DNA from: an uncultured Rhodospirillales bacterium
Lineage (GTDB): Bacteria > Pseudomonadota > Alphaproteobacteria > Acetobacterales > Acetobacteraceae
DNA length: 64,000 nt
Assembly (NCBI GenBank): GCA_903823665.1
Contig: CAIJTR010000095.1
Coordinates: 1-64,000, forward strand
Direction of reading: 5' to 3'
Position numbers and translations under genes: made by a program. Position 1 is the first letter of the stretch; every line of letters begins with the position of its first letter. Shown in pieces: positions 50,889-61,383 of the stretch. The notes beneath the pieces are model-generated. The model searched no databases and was not told the DNA's origin. It worked only from the letters and a program-made list of their open reading frames with translations.

Positions 50889-51251
50889 TCAGGCTCCCGG
50901 CCGACGCAGCCTTGTCCGCCCGTCCCGCGCGATCAGCACCCGATCACCGGCGCGAAACTGCATCTCATTGCCCTGCACAACCGAGATCGGCTTGGCCTCG
51001 CCTTCCATCTGCACGATGATCTCCATCTCCTGCCCACGGCTGAAGTTCTGCACGTCAGAGGATGGCACACCGCCAATGGCACTCAGCAGGTCAGCCCCTT
51101 TCCCGGTGTTCATCACAACGGGCCGGATCGACATGATGGTGCCATAGGACACGCCAGTCGCCACCGCCGGTGCTGCCACCGTGGCGGGTTTGGCAGCGCA
51201 TCCCGCAACGGCGACGACGATGCCGAGCAATGCCCCGCGCGCCCACTTCAT
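50889..51251 (-). CDS. small outer-membrane lipoprotein-like protein
   Basis: A 120-residue lipoprotein candidate. The signal peptide is ARGALLGIVVAVAGC with a lipobox ending in Cys17, so it would be lipidated. The mature part has GTIMSIRPVVM, a short strand pattern like SlyB/Pcp proteins, and MEIIVQMEGEAKPISVVQG. No glycine-zipper is present. ATG 51251 is used; 51260 and 51302 are alternatives. It is convergent with ptsI (10 bases apart). Confidence 0.72.
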   Translation of the reverse strand: MKWARGALLGIVVAVAGCAAKPATVAAPAVATGVSYGTIMSIRPVVMNTGKGADLLSAIGGVPSSDVQNFSRGQEMEIIVQMEGEAKPISVVQGNEMQFRAGDRVLIARDGRTRLRRPGA

Positions 51252-51460
51252 CCCCCCCATGGGCGGCCCCTCTGCCAAAACTGTTCCAAATATATCACGC
51301 AAAACCGCAATGCTCTCGCACCTCTATCTCGGACGTAGCGTCTTTGCCTTGTTTCGAACAACACTATCCTATAAGGGCTTAGAGCAGGTTCCTGTGTTCT
51401 ACCACGAAGTCGTGCGGCATAATTGATGCCTCGGCCGGTGCGAGCGCTTGATGGATCGAC

Positions 51461-52606
51461 ATGGTTTCGGAAGGCACTGCCGGAATGCTCTCGCAATATG
51501 CCGCCCCTCGTCAAACGACGCGCTGGATGAGGCACGCCTTCGCAATCGCCGCCCTCGCAAGCCTCGCCGCATGCGCCAGCCAGCGACCGCAAATCAGCGC
51601 CGTGCAGGAGGCGCACCAATACCAGGCGCGCGCCAAGAGCAATTACACACCGCCGGGACCGCCAAGCGACCCCTGGGGTCCGTACATCGTCGAAGCGTCA
51701 GCCAAATACGACATGCCCGATCGCTGGATCCGCGAAGTTATCCGCGCGGAATCAAGCGGCAAAGTGTTCGACACGTCCGATCCTGGTGCCATGGGCCTGA
51801 TGCAGGTCATGCCAGCAACCTATGACGAGTTGAAGGCGCAATACGGCCTGGGCGATGACGCCTATGACCCGCATGACAACATCATGGCCGGCACCGCCTA
51901 TCTCCGGCAGATGTACGACCTCTATGGCAATCCCGGCTTCCTCGCCGCCTATAACGCTGGGCCGGGGCGGCTGGATGACTACCTGAACCGTCACAAGCCG
52001 CTGCCGCTGGAAACCCGTAACTACGTGGCGAAAATAGCACCGCGCATTCAGGGTGTGGAGCCGAACCGTCTGTCTCCGGCCACCGCCTATGCCATGAACC
52101 AGCTGCCGATCAACATCCCCCCCGGCCCGCGTTACCCGACGCGCCCGCAAACGCCGGTGGTGCTGGCCGATACGCGTCGCGGCGGCACCCCGCGCGGCAC
52201 CGTTCAGGTCGCCACGCTCGACCCGCCGCTGCCGCTGCCGCCGACACAGTCGCCGCCGCCGCAGAACCTCGCCGCCGCACAGCCGCCACACCGCTCCGGC
52301 ATCAGCCTGATACCGCAGGCAATGGCTGACACAATGCCGCGCCAGACCGGCGGCCCATCCACCTGGGCAATCCAAGTGGGTGCCTTCGGCAACGAACAAC
52401 TCGCCCGGGCCGCCGCAGACAGTGCTCGCAGCCGCACACAGCTCGCCAGCGGCCACACCACCATCGGCACCAAAAAACAGGCCAGCGCCACGCTTTATCG
52501 AGCCCGCGTCACCGGCCTCTCCCGCGATGCCGCGATGGGTGCCTGCGAAAAACTCGGCCACGCGCACACCAACTGCATCGTGCTTTCGCCAGACGCGCAG
52601 GGGTGA
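51461..52606 (+). CDS. lytic transglycosylase lipoprotein with C-terminal SPOR domain
   Basis: A 381-residue protein. An N-terminal signal with a lipobox (AIAALASLAAC) suggests membrane attachment. The SLT domain (about 75-190) carries the catalytic glutamate in IREVIRAESSGKV, MGLMQVMPATY and FLAAYNAGPG. A Pro-rich linker leads to a SPOR domain (about 305-380, WAIQVGAFGNEQLARAA), which binds denuded peptidoglycan at the division site. The start is uncertain: 51461, 51485 or 51527. It resembles RlpA/MltC-like division-site transglycosylases only by domain layout. Confidence 0.9.
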   Translation: MVSEGTAGMLSQYAAPRQTTRWMRHAFAIAALASLAACASQRPQISAVQEAHQYQARAKSNYTPPGPPSDPWGPYIVEASAKYDMPDRWIREVIRAESSGKVFDTSDPGAMGLMQVMPATYDELKAQYGLGDDAYDPHDNIMAGTAYLRQMYDLYGNPGFLAAYNAGPGRLDDYLNRHKPLPLETRNYVAKIAPRIQGVEPNRLSPATAYAMNQLPINIPPGPRYPTRPQTPVVLADTRRGGTPRGTVQVATLDPPLPLPPTQSPPPQNLAAAQPPHRSGISLIPQAMADTMPRQTGGPSTWAIQVGAFGNEQLARAAADSARSRTQLASGHTTIGTKKQASATLYRARVTGLSRDAAMGACEKLGHAHTNCIVLSPDAQG

Positions 52607-52609
52607 TCG

Positions 52610-53128
52610 TCAGCGCCAGGAACGATCATCTCCTGGCAGCCGGTTGAAGTCGTCGATCACTTCAATCCGGTGGGGCGGTGTCCTCTCCCATGACCAGAAC
52701 ACCGCGTTGGCGTCGGCTGACCTGGCGCGATAAGCGAAGCTGGGCACAATCACCCCAGCCACGCCCGCAGCCATGAGCCGACGCGCCACATCCCAGCTCG
52801 GAACAGGCAGCTTCAGACTGGCGAGATTTTCCCACGCACAAGACAGATGATCCGGGCTGATGCCGTGGGAGACCTGCGTGCCAGGGTCGCGCAGATCGAG
52901 CATATCTTCGCACGCCACCTGATACGCACACATCGTCATCGGCTGCGCCTTGAAGGCAAAGCTCTGCTGCGCCTCTAGCCATGCGGTTTCCATACGCAGT
53001 GATGTATAAAGTGCGGGCATGCCACGCGGGTTAAAGCGCCCGCCGTAAATCGCTGCGCCCTCGCCCGAATCTGGTTGAAACGCCCAGCGCGGGTGGTGGG
53101 CGCGATAGACGACGCCCTCAAACCTCAA
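52610..53128 (-). CDS. RES-domain toxin
   Basis: A 172-residue RES protein. The three name-giving residues are visible: Arg in YRAHHPRWAF and GGRFNPRG, Glu in MPALYTSLRMETAWLE, and Ser in VPSFAYR. Characterised RES toxins degrade NAD+. It overlaps the Xre gene by four bases and follows it, the usual antitoxin-first order. It ends three bases from the convergent transglycosylase gene. Confidence 0.9.
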   Translation of the reverse strand: MRFEGVVYRAHHPRWAFQPDSGEGAAIYGGRFNPRGMPALYTSLRMETAWLEAQQSFAFKAQPMTMCAYQVACEDMLDLRDPGTQVSHGISPDHLSCAWENLASLKLPVPSWDVARRLMAAGVAGVIVPSFAYRARSADANAVFWSWERTPPHRIEVIDDFNRLPGDDRSWR

Positions 53129-53472
53129 GCGTATCCGCCAACCGCAATCCGGCTGAGATACGCCTTCACCGCCTCCGCACGTCCTTCCTTGACCAGATCC
53201 TCAGCGGTCTGATCCCCGAAAGACGGCAACGGTTGTGCACGATACCAAGCATACGCTTGCTGCACCGATCCAGCCCAGAGCGAGGCGCGATTGAGGATTT
53301 CCGCCAGATCACGCAGCCGTGCGACGGTGGTGGGAGCATTGCGCCTAGCCGTCTTTGACACTGCATCGCGTGACAATCCGCTGACATCAGCCAATTCTTG
53401 TCGCGTCAGGTGCAACGTTGCGGCCAGTGAGTCGAGTGGGTTGTCGGTTGGGTCAAGTTCAGCGAGGAGCAT
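53125..53472 (-). CDS. Xre/MbcA/ParS-type antitoxin
   Basis: A 115-residue antitoxin. An N-terminal helix-turn-helix (LTRQELADVSGLSRDAVSK) binds DNA, and the C-terminal ParS-like domain (PLPSFGDQTAEDLVKEGRAE) covers the toxin. Its start codon lies directly beside the TGCCTCA operator, so it should repress its own operon. GAGG of the Shine-Dalgarno site is part of an operator half-site. Confidence 0.9.
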   Translation of the reverse strand: MLLAELDPTDNPLDSLAATLHLTRQELADVSGLSRDAVSKTARRNAPTTVARLRDLAEILNRASLWAGSVQQAYAWYRAQPLPSFGDQTAEDLVKEGRAEAVKAYLSRIAVGGYA

Positions 53473-53474
53473 GT

Positions 53475-53506
53475 TTGCCTCACATTATGCCTCAAATCTG
53501 AGGCAA
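53475..53506. promoter_or_regulatory. three-half-site operator of the RES-Xre operon
   Basis: TTGCCTCA (53475-53482), ATGCCTCA (53487-53494) and the inverse TGAGGCAA (53499-53506) form two direct and one inverted copy of TGCCTCA, spaced 12 bases apart. GCCTCA-aatc-TGAGGC is a perfect palindrome. The set begins three bases before the antitoxin ATG. Confidence 0.75.
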
Positions 53507-53575
53507 TACATGCGGCAGACCAGCCAAAATGTCAAGAAAATGCGGCGCGGAGCGATTCCCCGCGCCGCAATGCTC

Positions 53576-55897
53576 TCAAGCCGCCTTCGCCTGCGAAATC
53601 GCCGACCACAGCTTCTCTGGCGTCGCCGGCATATCCACATGCGTGATCCCAATCGGGCGCAGCGCGTCGATCACCGCATTGATCACCGCAGGCGGGCTGC
53701 CAACGGCACCGGCCTCGCCCGCACCCTTCACGCCGAGCGGGTTGGACAGGCACGGCACTTCGACGAAATCCACCTCGATGTCCGGCAGATCGTCCGCGCG
53801 TGGCAGGCAGTAATCCATGAACGAGCCTGCCAGCAGCTGGCCGCTGTCCTTGTCATACGCCGTGTTCTCCAGCACCGCCTGACCAAAGCCCTGCGCCACG
53901 CCGCCATGCACCTGGCCGCGCACGATCATCGGGTTCACCGCCTTGCCCACGTCATCCATCACAATGTAGCGGATCACGTCGAGCACACCGGTGTCCGGAT
54001 CGACTTCAACCTCGGCAATGTGGCAGCCATTGGGGAAGGTGTGGCTCTTGATCTCCGCCACCTCGGCGGCATCGAGCGTCACCACATCCTCACCCTTCGC
54101 CGCACGGGCGCGCTGACCAGTGGCGAGGCGGACGATGTCAATCCCGCGGTCCGTGCCGACCACGGAGAACTTGCCTTCCTCGAACACGATATCCACCGGG
54201 GCTGCTTCCAGCACGTCGGCTGCGGCCTGACGGCCCTTTTCGATCACTGATGTCGCGGTGAGCAGAATGGCCTGACCTTCCGAATACAGGCTGCGCGCGC
54301 CGCCAGTGCCGCCACCAGTCGGGATGGTGTCGGTGTCACCCTGATGGATGCGAACCTTGTCGCCGTCCACGCCCAGCTGATCCACCGTCAGCTGCACATA
54401 GGCGGTTTCATGGCCCTGACCGGTGGACTGGGTGCCGACATAGACGTCCACAAACCCATCCTCGGCAAAGCGGATTTCAGCGCGCTCCGTCGGAGCCCCA
54501 CCGGTGGCCTCAAGGTAGTAGGCCAAGCCAATGCCGCGACGCTTGCCGCGCTTGGCCGCCTCCGCACGACGGGTTTCAAACCCGGCCCATTCAGACTTCG
54601 CCAGTGCTGCATCGAGCACAATGGTGAAATCGCCCGAGTCATACAGCTTACCGACCGGCGTCTTGTAAGGCATGGCGGCCGGCATGACGATGTTGCGGCG
54701 ACGCAGTTCCACGCGGTCAATACCAACCTCGGCCGCTGCTGCGTCGATCAGACGCTCCACCAGATAGTTGCTCTCCGGACGGCCCGCACCGCGATACGCA
54801 TCCACTGGCACCGTGTTGGTGAACACGCCGATCACGTTGGCATACACCGCCTTGAAGCCGTAGATGCTCGCCAGAACGCCCGTGCCCGCACCCGTCGGGA
54901 TATACGGCGCAAAAGTGGACAAATACGCGCCCATATTCGCCACGTTGCGGGTCCGCAGTGCCAGGAAAATACCGTTGGCGTCGAGGGCGATCTCACCGAG
55001 CGTGATGTTGTCACGGCCATGCGTGTCGGACAGGAACGCCTCAGACCGCTCGCTCGCCCACTTCACCGGGCGACCCAGCTTGCGCGCGGCATAACAGGTC
55101 AGCACATGCTCGGCATAAACGAACAGCTTCATGCCGAAACCGCCGCCCACGTCCGGCGTGATGATGCGGAATGCCTCGGGTTCCGTGTGGAACACTTTGC
55201 CGCTGAGAATACCCTTCAGCAGCCAGCCGCCCTGCGTATTCGTGCGCAGCGTGAAGCGGCCATCCTCGAACACCGCAACCGCCGCCCGTGCCTCCATCGA
55301 GGACACGACGATGCGGTTGTTCACCACCGTCAGCCGCGTCACATGCGCCGCCTTGGCGAACAGCTCCTCGGTCAGCTCCTTCTGGCCGATATCCCAGTCG
55401 AACACTTTGTTGCCCGGTGCCGCGTCCCAGACCTGTGGCGCACCTGCATCGAGAGCCGCCCCAAGATCGGTGATCGACGGGAGTTGCTCAAAGTCGATCT
55501 CAATCGCCTCAGCCGCGTCACGCGCCGCTTCAATCGTCTCGGCCACAATGAACGCCACCGGGTCACCGGCGTGACGCACAGCCCCACGCGCCAACACGGG
55601 ATGGCCGAGGTTGTGAATATCGGTGCCGTCCTTGTTCTTGATCAGCGCCTGGCACGGCAGCTCACCAATCCCGTCAGCATCCAGATCGGCAATCGTATAG
55701 ACCGCAGCCACACCCGGCAGCGCCTTCGCCGCACTCGTATCGATCGACAAAATCTTCGCCGCCGCATGCGGGCTGCGCAGCACAATGCCATGCAGTTCAC
55801 CGGGCAGGCTGAGATCGTCCGTGTAGGAGCCATGCCCCTTCAGCAAACGCGGATCTTCGACGCGACGGACGGATTGGGCGAGGCCGAATTTTGTCAT
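53576..55897 (-). CDS. xanthine dehydrogenase/CoxL-like molybdopterin-binding subunit
   Basis: A 773-residue large subunit of the xanthine oxidase family. GQSVRRVEDPRLLKG-like start, molybdopterin regions GGGFGMKLFVYAEH and GAGTGVLASIYG, and the conserved glutamate in GAGEAGAVGSPPAVINA are visible. The active-site loop reads AYRGAGR, not the AYRCSFR of true (form I) CO dehydrogenase, so it is a form II-like hydroxylase or aldehyde oxidase. No medium FAD or small iron-sulfur subunit lies next to it; these must come from elsewhere if it is active. Confidence 0.88.
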   Translation of the reverse strand: MTKFGLAQSVRRVEDPRLLKGHGSYTDDLSLPGELHGIVLRSPHAAAKILSIDTSAAKALPGVAAVYTIADLDADGIGELPCQALIKNKDGTDIHNLGHPVLARGAVRHAGDPVAFIVAETIEAARDAAEAIEIDFEQLPSITDLGAALDAGAPQVWDAAPGNKVFDWDIGQKELTEELFAKAAHVTRLTVVNNRIVVSSMEARAAVAVFEDGRFTLRTNTQGGWLLKGILSGKVFHTEPEAFRIITPDVGGGFGMKLFVYAEHVLTCYAARKLGRPVKWASERSEAFLSDTHGRDNITLGEIALDANGIFLALRTRNVANMGAYLSTFAPYIPTGAGTGVLASIYGFKAVYANVIGVFTNTVPVDAYRGAGRPESNYLVERLIDAAAAEVGIDRVELRRRNIVMPAAMPYKTPVGKLYDSGDFTIVLDAALAKSEWAGFETRRAEAAKRGKRRGIGLAYYLEATGGAPTERAEIRFAEDGFVDVYVGTQSTGQGHETAYVQLTVDQLGVDGDKVRIHQGDTDTIPTGGGTGGARSLYSEGQAILLTATSVIEKGRQAAADVLEAAPVDIVFEEGKFSVVGTDRGIDIVRLATGQRARAAKGEDVVTLDAAEVAEIKSHTFPNGCHIAEVEVDPDTGVLDVIRYIVMDDVGKAVNPMIVRGQVHGGVAQGFGQAVLENTAYDKDSGQLLAGSFMDYCLPRADDLPDIEVDFVEVPCLSNPLGVKGAGEAGAVGSPPAVINAVIDALRPIGITHVDMPATPEKLWSAISQAKAA

Positions 55898-55978
55898 GGG
55901 ATCCGCTTCTTTGGTTGGTGCTTATCGACAGATTAGCCCGATGACGCGATATGCCAAGGGCTGCTCCATCGCATCGGC

Positions 55979-58900
55979 TCAATCGGCATGGCCACCGCCC
56001 GCCTGCGCCACCTTCGGCTTGCCGGCAAACTTGCCCTTCACCCACTCCCGCGCGGTCTGGAACGTGACGTAAAGCATCGGGATCAAGAAAATCCCCAGCG
56101 TGCTGGCCGCGATCATGCCCGCGAACACCGGCATCCCCACCGCCTGCCGCGACAGCTTCGCCGCACCCTGCGCCGTCACCAGCGGCACCAGACCCAGAAT
56201 GAACGCGATCGAGGTCATCATCACGGCACGAAACCGGGTTTTGGAGCCAAGCACCGCAGCCTCACGAATGCCCAGCCCATGCTCGCGCTGTTCCTTGGCG
56301 AACTCCACAATCAGAATGCCGTTCTTCGCCGCCAGCGCGATCAGCACCACCAGCCCGACCTCGGCGTAAATGTTCAGCGCCGTGCCCTTGAGCAGGAGCC
56401 CAGCAAACGCGCCACAAATGCCCACGATCACCGAGAGCAGCACCGGCACCGGGATCACCCAGCTTTCATACAGCGCCACGAGGAACAGATAGGCGAACAG
56501 AATGGCCAGCCCCAGAATGGCCCCGGTCTGCCCGCCCGCCTGAATCTCCTGATACGCCGTCCCGGTCCACTCAAAGTCATACCCCGGCGGAAGCGTGGTC
56601 TTGGACAGCGCCGCCATCGCATCCAGCGCCGCGCCGGACGACACACCGGGTTTCGGCGAGCCGCTTATGGTGATGGAGCGATAGTTGTTGTAGCGGCTGA
56701 TCGTCTGCGGCCCGAGCACAATGCGCGCATCGGCAATCGCCCGCAGCGGCACCATCGTCCCCTGCCGATTGCGGATATAGATCTGCCAGACGTTGGAAAG
56801 GTCCGTCCGATCCTTCGCCTCACCCTGAATGTTCACCTGCCAGGTGCGGCCAAACAGGTTGAAGTCATTCACATACAACCCGCCCAGCGTCGCCTGCAGC
56901 GCGTTGAACACGTCCGTGATGGCAAGCCCCAGCGCCTGCGCCTTGTCGCGGTCGATGTCGAGATAAAGGCTCGGCGTGGTCGGCGTGAACGTGCTGTAAA
57001 CGCGCGTCAGCCTCGGGTCGGCGTTGGCGGCCCCAATCAGCCCGCCCATGGCCGAGCCCATCTCGGCAGGGTCTCGCCCCTCCAGGTTCTGCAGCTGATA
57101 CTCAAACCCGCCGCTGGTCGAAAGGCCGATAATCGGCGGCAGATTGACGGGGAATACCACCGCCTCGCGGATTTGCGACGCACCGCCGAACACCCGGCCA
57201 ATCACCGCCTGCACGCTGTCCGCCACCGCCGTCCGGTCGGCAAACGGCTTCAATCGGCCGACCATAAAGCCCGCATTGCTCTGCGCTCCACCATCAAGCA
57301 GCGAGAAGCCCACGATGGCCAGCGTGTTGGTGATCTGCGGCTGGGCCTTGAACACCGCCTCCACCTTCTTCACCACCTCCCGCGTGCGGCTGACAGACGC
57401 ACCATCGGGCAACTGAATGAAGGTGAAGAACGCGCCCTGATCCTCCTCCGGCACAAAGCCGGTCGGCGTCTTGCTGGACAGCACATAGCTGCCCACTCCG
57501 AAGCCCGCCACCAGCAGCAGGCTAATGATGGAAAACCGCACCAACCACGCCACAACCGAAGCATAGCCGTCGCGCACATTGTCGATCCGCCGCGAAACCC
57601 AGCCCATGATCCCGTGCGATTTGTCCTCATGCCGCAGGAACACGCCGCAAAGTGCCGGCGAAAGCGTCAGCGCGTTGATGGCCGAAATCACCATCGCCAC
57701 CGAGATCGTCACCGCGAACTGGCGAAACAGCGTCCCGGACAGGCCAGGAATGAACGCCAGCGGCACAAACACCGACAGCAGCACCAGCGTGATCGCAATG
57801 ATCGGCCCGGTGATCTGGCCCATCGCCTTCTTCGTGGCGTCCTTGGCACTTAGCCCCGGCTCCTCCTCGATCACGCGCTCGACGTTCTCCACCACCACAA
57901 TCGCGTCATCGACCACAATGCCGATGGCGAGCACGAGCCCCAGCATCGAGACCGTGTTCAGCGAGTAGCCGAACATCAGCAACAGCGCGAACGTGCCGAT
58001 CAACGACACCGGCACCGCGATGATCGGAATGATCGTGGCGCGCAAATTGCCGAGGAACAGATAGACCACAATGACCACCAGCACGAAGGCCTCGATCAGC
58101 GTCCGCTCCACCTCACTGATCGTGTCGGACACGAAGGTCGAGCTGTCATAGAAGATGATCTTCTTCATACTGTCCGGAAACCGCTCGGCCAGCTTGTCCA
58201 GCGCCGCATTCACCCGCGCCGATGTCGCCACCGCGTTGGCACCGGGCGACAGGTAAATCGCCATCGTCACCGCAGGGTTGCCGTTCAGCCGGCTCTCGGT
58301 GTCCTGGTTTTGCGCCCCCAGCTCCACCCGCGCCACATCACGAATGCGCAACACCGAGCCATCCGGATTGGCCCGCACCACAATGTTGCCGAACTCCTCC
58401 GGTGTCGTCAGACGCCCCTTTGTCTGCAAATTGACCTGAAACGACGTCGAGTCATCCGTGGGCTTGGAGCCAATGCGCCCGACCGCACCCTGGATGTTCT
58501 GCGACTGAATGGCGGCCTGAATGTCGCTCGGCACCAGCCCGAGCGCCAACATCCGGTCGGTGTTCATCCAGATGCGCATGGAATAGTTGAGCGCACCGAT
58601 CAGCGAGGCCTGACCCACTCCCGGCACCCGGCTGATCGTATCAAGCACGTTGATCGTCACGTAGTTCGACACGTAAAGCGGCGAAAGCTTCGCACCCTCA
58701 GAATAGAACTGCAGAAACTCCAGAATGGCGGAAGATTTCTTCGCAACCGTCACCCCGCCCTGCTGCACGATCGACGGTAGCTTGGCGAGTGCGGACTGCA
58801 CGCGGTTGTTGACGTTAACGGTGTCGATGTCCGGATTGGTGCCCAGCGCGAAGCTCACCGTCAGCGAGTAGCTGCCATCATTGCCGGAGTTGGACTTCAT

Positions 58901-59134
58901 ATACAGCGCCTGATCGACGCCGTTCACCTGCGCCTCGATCGGCTGCGCCACGGTCGCTTCCACCACAGCAGCGGACGCACCGGGGAAGCTTGCGGTGACC
59001 ACCACCTGCGGCGGCACAATGTCTGGAAACTGACTGACCGGCAGCTTCGTCAGCGCCAGCCCACCCGCAATGGTGGTGACGATGGCGATAACAATGGCCA
59101 GCCTGGGCCGGTCAACAAAGACGTCAGAAAACAT
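55979..59134 (-). CDS. RND efflux pump permease (HAE1 family)
   Basis: A 1051-residue inner-membrane RND transporter of the hydrophobe/amphiphile efflux type. It has the N-terminal helix [14 protein letters not shown], two large periplasmic loops, and the proton-relay aspartates in [16 protein letters not shown] (helix 4). Length and topology match AcrB/MexF. It follows its membrane fusion protein after a five-base gap. No TolC-type gene is adjacent, so the outer-membrane channel is encoded elsewhere. Confidence 0.96.
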   Translation of the reverse strand: MFSDVFVDRPRLAIVIAIVTTIAGGLALTKLPVSQFPDIVPPQVVVTASFPGASAAVVEATVAQPIEAQVNGVDQALYMKSNSGNDGSYSLTVSFALGTNPDIDTVNVNNRVQSALAKLPSIVQQGGVTVAKKSSAILEFLQFYSEGAKLSPLYVSNYVTINVLDTISRVPGVGQASLIGALNYSMRIWMNTDRMLALGLVPSDIQAAIQSQNIQGAVGRIGSKPTDDSTSFQVNLQTKGRLTTPEEFGNIVVRANPDGSVLRIRDVARVELGAQNQDTESRLNGNPAVTMAIYLSPGANAVATSARVNAALDKLAERFPDSMKKIIFYDSSTFVSDTISEVERTLIEAFVLVVIVVYLFLGNLRATIIPIIAVPVSLIGTFALLLMFGYSLNTVSMLGLVLAIGIVVDDAIVVVENVERVIEEEPGLSAKDATKKAMGQITGPIIAITLVLLSVFVPLAFIPGLSGTLFRQFAVTISVAMVISAINALTLSPALCGVFLRHEDKSHGIMGWVSRRIDNVRDGYASVVAWLVRFSIISLLLVAGFGVGSYVLSSKTPTGFVPEEDQGAFFTFIQLPDGASVSRTREVVKKVEAVFKAQPQITNTLAIVGFSLLDGGAQSNAGFMVGRLKPFADRTAVADSVQAVIGRVFGGASQIREAVVFPVNLPPIIGLSTSGGFEYQLQNLEGRDPAEMGSAMGGLIGAANADPRLTRVYSTFTPTTPSLYLDIDRDKAQALGLAITDVFNALQATLGGLYVNDFNLFGRTWQVNIQGEAKDRTDLSNVWQIYIRNRQGTMVPLRAIADARIVLGPQTISRYNNYRSITISGSPKPGVSSGAALDAMAALSKTTLPPGYDFEWTGTAYQEIQAGGQTGAILGLAILFAYLFLVALYESWVIPVPVLLSVIVGICGAFAGLLLKGTALNIYAEVGLVVLIALAAKNGILIVEFAKEQREHGLGIREAAVLGSKTRFRAVMMTSIAFILGLVPLVTAQGAAKLSRQAVGMPVFAGMIAASTLGIFLIPMLYVTFQTAREWVKGKFAGKPKVAQAGGGHAD

Positions 59135-59139
59135 ACGGC

Positions 59140-60297
59140 CTACCCCTTCGCAGGGGCTGCGGGTGCCGGGCCAGCCGGTCCGGGATTAACCGGGCTTCCC
59201 GGCCGGACCTTCTGCAACCCGTCCACAATCACACTGTCGCCCTCGGAAATGCCGCTCAAAATAGCCGCCAGTTCCGGGGTCGATTGCCCCAGCGTCACCC
59301 GCCGGATCTGCGCCTTCTTGTCGGCGTCCACGATATAGACGTAGCTGCCCTGCTGATCGGACAGCAGCGCCACTCGCGGCACCGCCAGCGTGTCCACCGG
59401 CTTCACACCCTCCACCGAAACCGTGACGAACGAGCCATCCACCAGTTCACGATTGCCTGGCTCCCCCAGCTTCGCACCGGGTCGCAGCGGGTTGGGAATG
59501 CGCGCCCGCAGCGTCAGTGTGTCAGTGTTGGTGGCAACCGACGGATCGACATAGTCGAGCGTGCCCGTCTGCTTATACGTCTTGCCATCCGGCAGGCGTA
59601 TCCGCACCACCACCGCGGCAAACCCGCCCTTATCGGCATATTTGTCACGCAGATCGATGGCATCGCGCACCGGCACCGGGAAGCTCACATACATCGGGTC
59701 CTGGCTCACAATCGTGGCAAGCGCGCCAGACGTCGGACTCACCACATTTCCCGTCGTCACCGTCGAGCGTGACAACTCCCCGGCGAACGGGGCCTTGATC
59801 TCGGTGTAATCCAGATTGATCTGCGACTGCCGCAACTGCGCCTGGGCACCCAACAGCAGCGCTGCCTGACTGGCCTGTGCGGCCTCATTGTCATCCACCG
59901 TTGAACGCTGCCCCGCCGGCGTGTTCAAAAGCGTCCGGCTTCGGCCCAGCGTGATGGCGGCGTTGCGCAGCAAGGCTGCGTTCTGCTGCACGGCGGCCTG
60001 CTTGGCCTGCAAATCCGCCTCAAACGGGGCCTTTTCCAGCGTGAACAGCAGCGCCCCCTTCTCCACCTCGGCCCCCTCGACGAAGTTGCGCGTGGCCACG
60101 AACGCCGTCACCCGGGCGATGATGTCCACCTTGTCCACCGCCTGCACCCGGCCGACGAAGCTGTTCGTGACAACCACGGGCCGCTTGGTCGCCGCCACAA
60201 CCCCCACGGCGGGCGGCCCGGCCGGTCCAAACTGTGCTGCGGCCGGCATGACGTGAGCGATTGCGAGGAGGGCTGCGAGGGCAAAAACACGACGCAT
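59140..60297 (-). CDS. RND efflux membrane fusion protein
   Basis: A 385-residue periplasmic adaptor of the AcrA/MexE type. The signal peptide is [21 protein letters not shown]. The hairpin (about 95-165, [15 protein letters not shown]) is flanked by lipoyl halves ([35 protein letters not shown]), and a beta barrel follows. No lipobox cysteine. ATG 60297 is the signal-peptide start; the frame is open to 60708. It precedes the permease gene. Confidence 0.95.
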   Translation of the reverse strand: MRRVFALAALLAIAHVMPAAAQFGPAGPPAVGVVAATKRPVVVTNSFVGRVQAVDKVDIIARVTAFVATRNFVEGAEVEKGALLFTLEKAPFEADLQAKQAAVQQNAALLRNAAITLGRSRTLLNTPAGQRSTVDDNEAAQASQAALLLGAQAQLRQSQINLDYTEIKAPFAGELSRSTVTTGNVVSPTSGALATIVSQDPMYVSFPVPVRDAIDLRDKYADKGGFAAVVVRIRLPDGKTYKQTGTLDYVDPSVATNTDTLTLRARIPNPLRPGAKLGEPGNRELVDGSFVTVSVEGVKPVDTLAVPRVALLSDQQGSYVYIVDADKKAQIRRVTLGQSTPELAAILSGISEGDSVIVDGLQKVRPGSPVNPGPAGPAPAAPAKG

Positions 60298-60333
60298 CAG
60301 AAAACCTCGATCAAGGGGAGCTTTGAGCTGAAC

Positions 60334-60368
60334 CATATGCTGCGCTGCACCAGCCCTGCCAGCATATG
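60334..60368. promoter_or_regulatory. inverted repeat between RND operon and lyase gene
   Basis: CATATGCTG (60334-60342) and CAGCATATG (60360-60368) are perfect nine-base inverted repeats with a 17-base spacer. They lie 37-71 bases upstream of the RND operon start. A TetR-type dimer site or a pair of sites could be meant; no regulator gene is adjacent. Confidence 0.45.
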
Positions 60369-60460
60369 TGGACGAGCCGCCATAATTCCACCAAGCATTG
60401 CGAGAGATGCACGAACTTGTCACCCTGCCCATCAAACCGGGTGCGCCGCAGGGGGATATG

Positions 60461-61381
60461 ATGGGTGAAAAGGTGATCGTCTGCGAGGTCGGCCCGCGTG
60501 ACGGCCTGCAAATGGCCAAAACCCGCATGGCCACCGCCACCAAAACCCGCTGGATCGCAGCCCTCGCCGCCTCTGGCCTCCCTGAAATCGAAGTCGGCAG
60601 CTTCGTCCCCGTCCGCGTCATCCCGCAAATGGCCGACACCGCCGAAATCACCCGCCGCGCCGTGCTGCTGCCGAACGTCACCATCGTGGCCCTCGCCCCC
60701 AACCTCAAAGGCGCCCAGGCCGCCTACGAAAACGGCGCCCACCGCGTCTCCGTCCCCGTCTCGGTCAGCGAGGGCCACAGCCGCGCCAACCTCAACCGCA
60801 GCCCCGCCGAGCAGATCGCCGAAGTCGCCCGCATCGTCACATGGGTCCGCGCCCAGCCGCGCCGCATGGAGATCGAGGGGGCCTGCTCCACCTCCTTCGG
60901 CTGCTCCTTCGACGGCCGCATCCCCGTGGCCAACGTCGTCCGCGTCGCCGCGGGCCTCGCCGAGGCAGGCGTGGACATGATCGGCCTCGCCGACACCGTC
61001 GGTTACGCCCACCCCGCCCTCATCCGCGAGATCGTCCGCGCCGTCCGCGCCGAGATCGGCCCCAAGCTGGACGGGCTGCATTTGCACGACACCATGGGCC
61101 TCGGCATCGCCAACGCCCTCGCAGGCCTGGAGGAGGGGGTGCGCAACTTCGACGCAGCCCTCGCAGGTCTCGGCGGCTGCCCCTTTGCCCCCGGTGCCTC
61201 CGGCAACATCGCAACCGAAGACCTCGTGTTCATGCTCGAAAGCATGGGCTTCTCCACCGGCATCGACCTCGACAAGCTCATCGCCACCCGCGAAATCCTC
61301 GCCCACGGCCTTCCCGCCGAAACCCTGCACGGCCAGATCGCCCGCGCCGGCATTCCCAAGACCTTCAAGGCCGCCGCGTAA
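60461..61381 (+). CDS. hydroxymethylglutaryl-CoA lyase-like protein
   Basis: A 306-residue HMGL-like TIM-barrel enzyme. The N-terminal motif CEVGPRDGLQ, the metal-binding LHLHDTMGLGIANAL and the lyase signature GGCPFAPGASGNIATED with its catalytic cysteine are all present. It cleaves a 3-hydroxy-3-methyl acyl-CoA, perhaps in leucine breakdown. AGGGGG lies five bases before ATG 60461; ATG 60407 or TTG 60398 would lengthen it. It is followed two bases later by a CoA transferase, suggesting a shared acyl-CoA pathway. Confidence 0.9.
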   Translation: MGEKVIVCEVGPRDGLQMAKTRMATATKTRWIAALAASGLPEIEVGSFVPVRVIPQMADTAEITRRAVLLPNVTIVALAPNLKGAQAAYENGAHRVSVPVSVSEGHSRANLNRSPAEQIAEVARIVTWVRAQPRRMEIEGACSTSFGCSFDGRIPVANVVRVAAGLAEAGVDMIGLADTVGYAHPALIREIVRAVRAEIGPKLDGLHLHDTMGLGIANALAGLEEGVRNFDAALAGLGGCPFAPGASGNIATEDLVFMLESMGFSTGIDLDKLIATREILAHGLPAETLHGQIARAGIPKTFKAAA

Positions 61382-61383
61382 CC

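Noticed and set aside
53576-55897. True aerobic CO dehydrogenase
   Set aside because: The active-site loop is AYRGAGR and not AYRCSFR, and coxM/coxS are missing.
55988-57853. 621-codon plus-strand reading frame opposite the RND permease
   Set aside because: Arg/His-rich shadow with no protein-family character; the permease on the other strand is unambiguous.
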